Assembly (NCBI GenBank): GCA_963573305.1
Contig: OY754334.1
Span: 31,241,614-31,305,613 of the forward strand
Reading direction: 5' to 3'
DNA: 64,000 nt
Origin: Pyrrhosoma nymphula
Lineage: Eukaryota; Arthropoda; Insecta; Odonata; Coenagrionidae
Numbering within the stretch: the first letter of the stretch is position 1; every line of letters begins with the position of its first letter. Positions 57,372-64,000 of this stretch are shown here, piece after piece. Made by a program: the position numbers and the translations under genes. The notes under the pieces are model-generated. The model ran no database searches and was not told where the DNA came from. It worked only from the letters and a program-made list of their open reading frames with translations.

Positions 57372-60300
57372 ATGCAGCTTACGGAACGGCTAATGCGATT
57401 TTACACTCATGAAGTTGAATGTGGACATTTTTTTTATCCAAATCATTTTTGTCTCCAGATTCACAAAATCTCCTCCAGGATATTATGTTTCCACATGAAA
57501 TTTAAACGTGCACTCCACTTCAAATTTACGACTGTAACTAAGTTACTGAAGCAGAAATTAATTGATTAATAGAAAGTTTATTTTTTCAAATTATGATTGA
57601 TTTTACGTTAATAACTATTCCCTTCTCGATGTATTACATGATGTTTTATTAATTAATAGCATTTGGTGAAACATTAAGTTTAATAATGTTGCCATTCAAA
57701 ATAAACAGTGTTATCAACAAATGAAAAGTTATTAACTATACACAAATACACTCAAACTAGCACATTTGTGTGGGAGGAATGATTTTGTTAATACACAATT
57801 GAGCCAAAACCCACACAATCGAGCGGATGCAATTTATTTAAAATTTTGCATAAAAATTTTTTAAAGGATAAATAACTTTTATTTAAAAGAATACAAAAAT
57901 TTATATTGACACAGAGAAATAGATTCTCCGGTGAAAAGGTCTTAAGTTTCTCGCGGTCATCAGTTCCATTGTAACGCTTTTTCCACATCTGTCAGGCTCT
58001 TCATCTGAGCAGATTTACGCCAAATCCTAATTGGCGTCATAGCGTTGTAACCGAAAATGCGGGTCATTGTGTTAAGTTATAGAAGCTCCCTCGATTTAAA
58101 ATCTCCACTTCTTCGAGTACTATTCCGATGGTTGGCGTCAACCTCCGGTTTTAAAAACCGATTCAACACTACCGCAAATCTCTTTCATCATTCCGAAGGA
58201 GCTCAGCTACGTATCAGTTGTCCTCAACCCCTGCATGACCGTCAGGATGTCGACCTGGTCTTGGAGGGGAAAGTCCTGCTTCTAGTTGCTGGATCCCAGG
58301 TAATTCAGCTCTGCCGATGTTCTTTTCAGCAGATGGTGATAGTGTTCGGGTCTTAAAAGCCACATGTCCTTCTTTATCACGTTCCTTTCAGGTTCCAGTC
58401 CGGAGGGAGAACTCTTACCAAGAAAGGAGGAAGATTTTAACCGTCGTTGTATTCTGTCTTCGGGAGCGAATGATATCATCCATATTTTCCAGGTCCTCTC
58501 CTAAGCTCTGTAAATCTCCGCTTGGGGTTAGCCACACGTTTAACTAAATCAGACCCTTAGGCATTCAAACGTGTCTCACATTATTATCATTGTGATTGTC
58601 CAAATGCCGTTGAATCGTACAAGTTGCACCGGCTAGCCCCGAGAAACATTCAGAGGACGCGCGAGATACGCATAGCTTGAACTCGATACGTGATGCCAAA
58701 GTCTCACAACTAAAGTGCCTGCGATGTACAGTATGCGTTTCAGTTGGCACGGATCCCTCTTGACGTACTCCACGTTCACGGCAAACGGTACGAAAGTAGA
58801 GTTATGCCTTGTCACGTAAGAAAGGTGATAATCGTAGACCAATTCGATTCCATGGACAAACACCCCATTATAATCGACACTTTGTACATCATTAAGGGTG
58901 GATAAATAATTTTACGCCTTCTTAACATTTAAATAAATATTTACAAAAGGAATGGGTTAAAAAAAAGGAAATTGTAGCCTAAGTAATCTTTGCTGTGAAG
59001 AGCCGAGTGCCTACTAGGATGGTGCTGAGAAGTGAACAGGTGGAAATGTATTTGTTTAGAAAGAGTCTGCTTCCAATGAAACTTTCAGGAATCTGTAATT
59101 CTAGTGTTTTTCTCTTACCTATAATTTTTCCCAGCATAGTCCTGATTGAGGCTCGACAGTTGCCAGTTCGGTGGCAGAAGATGGACACGGTTTCCTACTG
59201 GTGATAGTGTTGATCATCTAGAAGAGTAGATTCCATATTCTTAAAGCCATGATGCAGAGAAAAAGATGACGCAAAAAACGTTGAATATTTAAACGGCTAT
59301 ATAATTGCATTGGAACAGGAATCACGATTCATTGAGTTCAGTTTTTGAAATTACTTACAAAAAAGCAGAATCAGACAGCCTTGCAAAAATAAATAAAATT
59401 TCACTAATTAGCAATAAACTTACTGAATTAGATTGAAGCATTATCACAGAAAACCCACAAAAAAGTTCCCAAAGCCAAGTAAAAAAAAATAAATTACAAT
59501 TTCATCAAAGGTCTATAAATTGAAATACAAATACAATAGTAAATACCATTACAGGGAAAAACTGAACAAAATAAAAATAGATTGTGTTGAAATATGCTAA
59601 CCTCAATACACTAAGCAAAGAAAAAATACCTTTAAATGGTATATATATATTGAGAAGAGTGGCGATACGTCTAAGAACTATAGAATGAGAGAATTTATCT
59701 TCCAAATTATAGCAATGAAGCTTCAAAATGAGAACGGTACACGCAATGGCGAAACATAAAGCTATGTGAGCAAGGCCATGATACCGCGAAAGAAGAAATT
59801 ATATCCAGAAACTATTCTCAACTCACATTAAACTAAGCCTAAAGCGAAATATTAGAGGAGACGAATAATACACACGCTAATATATTCGTAGTTCTCTTCT
59901 ACATGCAGCTTACGGAACGGCTAATGCGATTTTACACTCATGAAGTTGAATGTGGACATTTTTTTTATCCAAATCATTTTGGTCTCCAGATTCACAAAAT
60001 CTCCTCCAGGATATTATGTTTCCACATGAAATTTACACATGCACTATACTTCAAATTTACAACTGTAACTAAGTTACTGCAGCAGAAATTAAGTGATTAA
60101 TAGAAAGTTTATTTTTTCTATTTATGATTGATTTTACGTTAATAACTATTCCCTTCTCGATGTATTACATGATGTTTTATTAATTAATAGCATTTGGTGA
60201 AACATTAAGTTTAATAATGTTGCCATTCAAAATAAACAGTGTTATCAACAAATGAAAAGTTATTAAACATACAAAAAACACTCAAACTAGCACATTTGTG

Positions 60301-63117
60301 TGGGAGAAATGATTTTGTTAATACACAATTGAGCCCAAACCCACACAATCGAGCGGATGCAATTTATTTAAAATTTTGCATAAATATATTTTAAAGGCTA
60401 AATAACATTTATTTAAAAGAATACAAAAATTCATATTGACACAGAGAAATAGATTCTCCGGTGAAAAGGACTTAAGTTTCTCGCGGTCATCAGTTCCATT
60501 GTAACGCTTTTTCCACATCTGTCAGGCTCTTCATCTGAGCACATTTACGCCAAATCCTAATTGGCGTCATAGCGTTTTAACCGAAAATGCGGGTCATTGT
60601 GTTCAGTTATAGAAGCTCTCTCGAATTAAAATCTCCACTTCTACGAGTACTAATCCGATTCCAAAGCTAGAAGAATGTTTGCGTCAACCGACGGTTTTAA
60701 GACCAATTCAACAATACCGCAAATCTCTTTCATCTTTCCGAAGGAGCTCAGCTACGTATCAGTTGTCCTCAACCCCTGCATGACCGTCAGGATGTCGACC
60801 TGGTCTTGGAGGGGAAAGTCCTGCTTCTACTTGCTGGATCCCAGGTAATTCAGCTCTGCCGATGTTCTTTTCAGCAGATGGTGACACTAATTCACCCGGA
60901 TCTTAAAAGCCATATGTCCTTCTTTATCACGTTCCTTTCATGTTCCAGTCCGGAGGGAGAACTCTAACCAAGAAAGGAGGAAGATTTTAACCGTCGTTGT
61001 ATTCTGTCTTCGGGAGAGAATGATATAGTCCATATTTTCCAGGTCCTCTCCTAAGCTCTGTATATCTCCGCTTGGGGTAATCCACACGTTTAAATAAACC
61101 AGACCCTTAGGCATTCAAACGCTTCTCACATTATTATCATTGTGATTGTTCAAATGGCGTTGAATCGTACAAGTTGCACCGGCTAGCCCCGAGAAACATT
61201 CAGAGGACGCGCGAGACACGCCTAGTTTGAACTCGATACGTGATGCCAAAGTCTCACAACTATAGTGCCTGCGATGTGAAATATGCGTTTCAGGTGGCAC
61301 GGATCCCTCTTGACGTACTCCACGTTCACGGCAAACGGTACGAAAATAGAGTTATGCCTTGTCACGTAAGAAAGGTGATAATCGTAGACCAATTCGATTC
61401 CATGGACAAACACCCCATTATAATTGACACTTTGTACATCATTAAGGTTGGATAAATAATTTTACGCATTCTTAACATTTAAATAAATATTTACAAAAGG
61501 AATGGGATAAAAAAAAGGAAATTGTAGCCTAAGTAATCTTTGCTGTGAAGAGCCGAGTGCCTACTAGGATGGTTCTGAGAAGTGAACAGGTGGAAATGTA
61601 TTTGTTTAGAAAGAGTCTGCTTCCAATGAAACTTTCAGGAATCTGTAATTCTAGTGTTTTTCTCTTACCTATAATTTTTCCCAGCATAGTCCTGATTGAG
61701 GCTCGACAGTTGCCAGTTCGGTGGCAGAAGATGGGCACGGTTTCCTACTGGTGATAGTGTTGATCATCTAGAAGGGTAGATTCCATATTCTTAAAGCCAT
61801 GATGCAGAGAAAAAGATGACGCATAAAACGTTGAATATTTAAACGGCTATATAATTGCATTGCAACAGGAATCACGATTCATTGAGTTCAGTTTTTGAAA
61901 TTACTAACAAAAAGGCAGAATCCAACAGCCATGCAAAAATAAATAAAATTTCACTAATTAGCACTAAAATTACTGAATTAAATTGAAGCATTATTACAGA
62001 AAACCCACAAAAAAGTTCCCACAGCCAAGTAAAAATAAATAAATTACAATTTCATCAAAGGTCTATAAAATGAAATACAAATACAATAGTAAATACCATT
62101 ACAGGGAAAAACTGAACAAAATAAGAATAAATTGTGTTGAAATATGCTAACCTCAATACATTAAGTAAAAAAAAACCTTTAAATGGTAAATATACATTGA
62201 GAAGAGTGGTGATACGTCTAAGAACTATAGAGAGAGCATTTATCTTCCAAATTATAGCAATGTAGCTTTGAAAATGAGAACGATACACGCAATGGCGAAA
62301 CATGAAGTTATGTGAGCAAGGCCATGCGATCGCGAAAGAAGAAATTATATCCAGAAACAAATCTCAACTCATTTTAAAGTAAGCCTAAAGCGAAATATTA
62401 GGGGAGACAAATAACACTCACGCTAATATATTCGTAGTTCTCTTCTACATGCAGCTTACGGAACGGCTAATGCGATTTTACACTCATGAAGTTGAATGTG
62501 GACTATTTTTTTTATCGAAATCATTTTGGTCTCCAGATTCACAAAATCTCCTCCAGGATATTATGTTTCTACATGAAATTTACATATCTACACGTGCACT
62601 CCACTTCGAATTTACGACTGTAATAAAGTCACTGCTGCAGAAATTGATTGATTAATAGAAAGGTTATCTTTCCTAATTAAGATTGATTTTACATTAATAA
62701 CTATTCCCTTCTCGATGTATTACATGATGTTTTATTAATTAATAGCATTTGGTGAAACATTAAGTTTAATAATGTTGCCAATCAAAATAAACAGTGTTAT
62801 CACAAAATGAAAAGTTATTAAACATACACAAATACACTCAATCTAGCACATTTGTGTGGGTGGAATGATTTTGTTAATACACAATTGAGCCCAAACCCAC
62901 ACAATCGTGCGGATGCAATTTATTTAATATTTTGCATAAAAAATTTTTAAAGGCTAAATAACATTTATTCAAAAGAATATAAAAAAATTCATATTAGAAC
63001 AGAGAAAAAGATTCTCGGGTGAAAAGGTCTTAAGTTTCTCGCGGTCATCAGTTCCATTGTAACGCTGCTTCCACATCTGTCAGGCTCTTCATCTGAGCAC
63101 CTTTACGCCAAATCATA

Positions 63118-64000
63118 GAGTAAGGTATGAGAGGGCTAACGCCCATGTTCAGGAGCGTTATACGTTTTGACGTAGTTTCGTAACTGTTGCATAGATGTCA
63201 CTACGGTCGTCGGCTCCCTTACCGCGCAATTCGAATCCCTTTTCGCTGCGTCACATGCGTGTCTTGCTCCGCGTTCATCCCGCAACGAAACCGATAGAGC
63301 TTGAATTGATAACGGGGGAAGAACTGCTGACGCGTCGGACTGGAGGATAGCAGCCGAGAAGCTCAGAGAGCTCAGACAGATTCGGCAAAGCTCCGAAAAA
63401 ACGTCAACGTTTGCGGTTGAGTCGTATGTGTAAGAGAATTTTCAGGTTTAAGCGTTCCGTTGAAGGCTTATCTACTATCGCTATAGAGTTTATGGCTCCA
63501 GATTTCTTGCTTACTTCTTTATCTTGGGTTCTGTTTAGTGGTTTGCCATTAGTATTTTAAGATAATAATGACTGAAAATGCCATCGATGTTAAATTGTTC
63601 CCACTGGTGAAACGGAACAACAGAAGGTTTTCGGTATTTTGAGGATTTGAATTCGCTGCCCAACCAATTTTCCAACGTTGCTGACATTACTTTTGATTGT
63701 AAAGGCGCAAAATAAATCACGGGAAGATAATATAAATTCCCACAGTTGGAAACAGGGTTTGATTCCAAACTTTTCGGAATTTATTCTTCGACGTTGTAAA
63801 CGACTTTGACGAACAATCATCTACAATTTTCAAGTTACAACTTTCTGATATTGTACATGCGCATGTTTGTCATTCAAAACAATAGAAATGTAGAATATTT
63901 TATAATAATTGATAATAGATAATTGTCTAATTTATTCATTAGTATTTATTTAAACGTTTTCCCGCCCTACTCTGAAGTACTTGAAACATGTTTTACTTGA
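63118..64000. other. Unassigned sequence beyond the array edge
   Basis: The array unit breaks off within ACGCCAAATCCTAATTGGCG. The new sequence begins TAGAGTAAGGTATGAGAGGG and is GC-richer up to about 63370 (CGCTGCGTCACATGCGTGTC, GACGCGTCGG). A minus-strand open frame at 63820-63535 overlaps another; no domain is recognised. No further array unit or element end could be found before the window ends. Confidence 0.4.

Larger units (their letters stand above)
37131..63117 (+). repeat. Head-to-tail array of ~2.55-kb units with three insertions
   Basis: Using GCCAGTTCGGTGACAGAAGA as origin, units begin at 37581, about 41590, 44145, 49809, 52368, 59162 and 61712. After subtracting the inserted elements with their duplications, the unit lengths are about 2570, 2555, 2503, 2559, 2537 and 2550. 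The last unit breaks off at 63117 after ACGCCAAATC. Landmarks in each unit, in order, are AAAGCCATGATGCAGAGAAA, GCTAATATATTCGTAGTT, TGGTCTCCAGATTCACAAAA, TGGCGTCATAGCGTTGTAAC, CAGGATGTCGACCTGGTC, ATTATCATTGTGAT and GAAGAGCCGAGTGCCTACTA. The units starting at 49809 and 52368 are nearly identical over long stretches. Short conserved frames recur in every unit but none exceeds about 120 codons. Confidence 0.93.

Overview
The window looks like repeat-rich nuclear DNA from an arthropod, most likely an insect. It is AT-rich, has no long ordinary host gene and no rRNA or tRNA gene that I can recognise, and nearly every stretch with recognisable coding sense belongs to a transposable element. The arthropod assignment is inference from the mix of families: a Tc1/mariner lineage common in insects, a PHD-finger non-LTR element, a Transib with introns, and an arthropod multicopy protein family.

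Left part (1-14 kb): a small insertion flanked by 11-bp direct repeats (770-1337); two tRNA-like SINE copies facing each other (1859-2154); a complete but internally deleted mariner element with TA duplications (2526-3510); a 5'-truncated Tc1-like transposase (6485-7332) fused to five copies of a 142-145 bp tandem repeat (7384-8100); a broken, intron-containing gene of a repeated arthropod family (9190-11096); a perfect 22-bp stem-loop (11809-11863); a Helitron-like 5' end (about 12570); and a piggyBac-like N-terminal remnant preceded by GGCAAC/GTTGCC palindromes (13181-14340).

Middle (14-37 kb): dispersed copies, in both orientations, of sequence that also forms the large array on the right; a Tigger/pogo C-terminal scrap; a non-LTR reverse transcriptase scrap; and a Transib element (25361-31791) with CACAGTG termini, 5-bp CGACG target duplications and a decayed RAG1-like transposase with at least one intact intron. 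A long-TIR element of 2.86 kb (28274-31137) is nested inside the Transib. After it come a five-copy 168-190 bp minisatellite, a solo Transib-like terminus and a decayed Tigger transposase.

Right part (37.1-63.1 kb): a head-to-tail array of about 2.55-kb units, six complete and one partial, interrupted by three clean insertions whose empty sites can be read from neighbouring units. These are a deleted hAT element (37667-39097, 8-bp duplication), a Harbinger-like element (44287-47444, 3-bp duplication) that itself carries a Helitron (44733-46570), and a near-intact PHD-finger non-LTR retrotransposon (53119-57366, 9-bp duplication) with complete ORF1 and an ORF2 broken only by two TGA codons. 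The array stops abruptly at about 63117. The nested insertions give a relative time order: array expansion, then insertion of the DNA elements, the Helitron and the non-LTR element.
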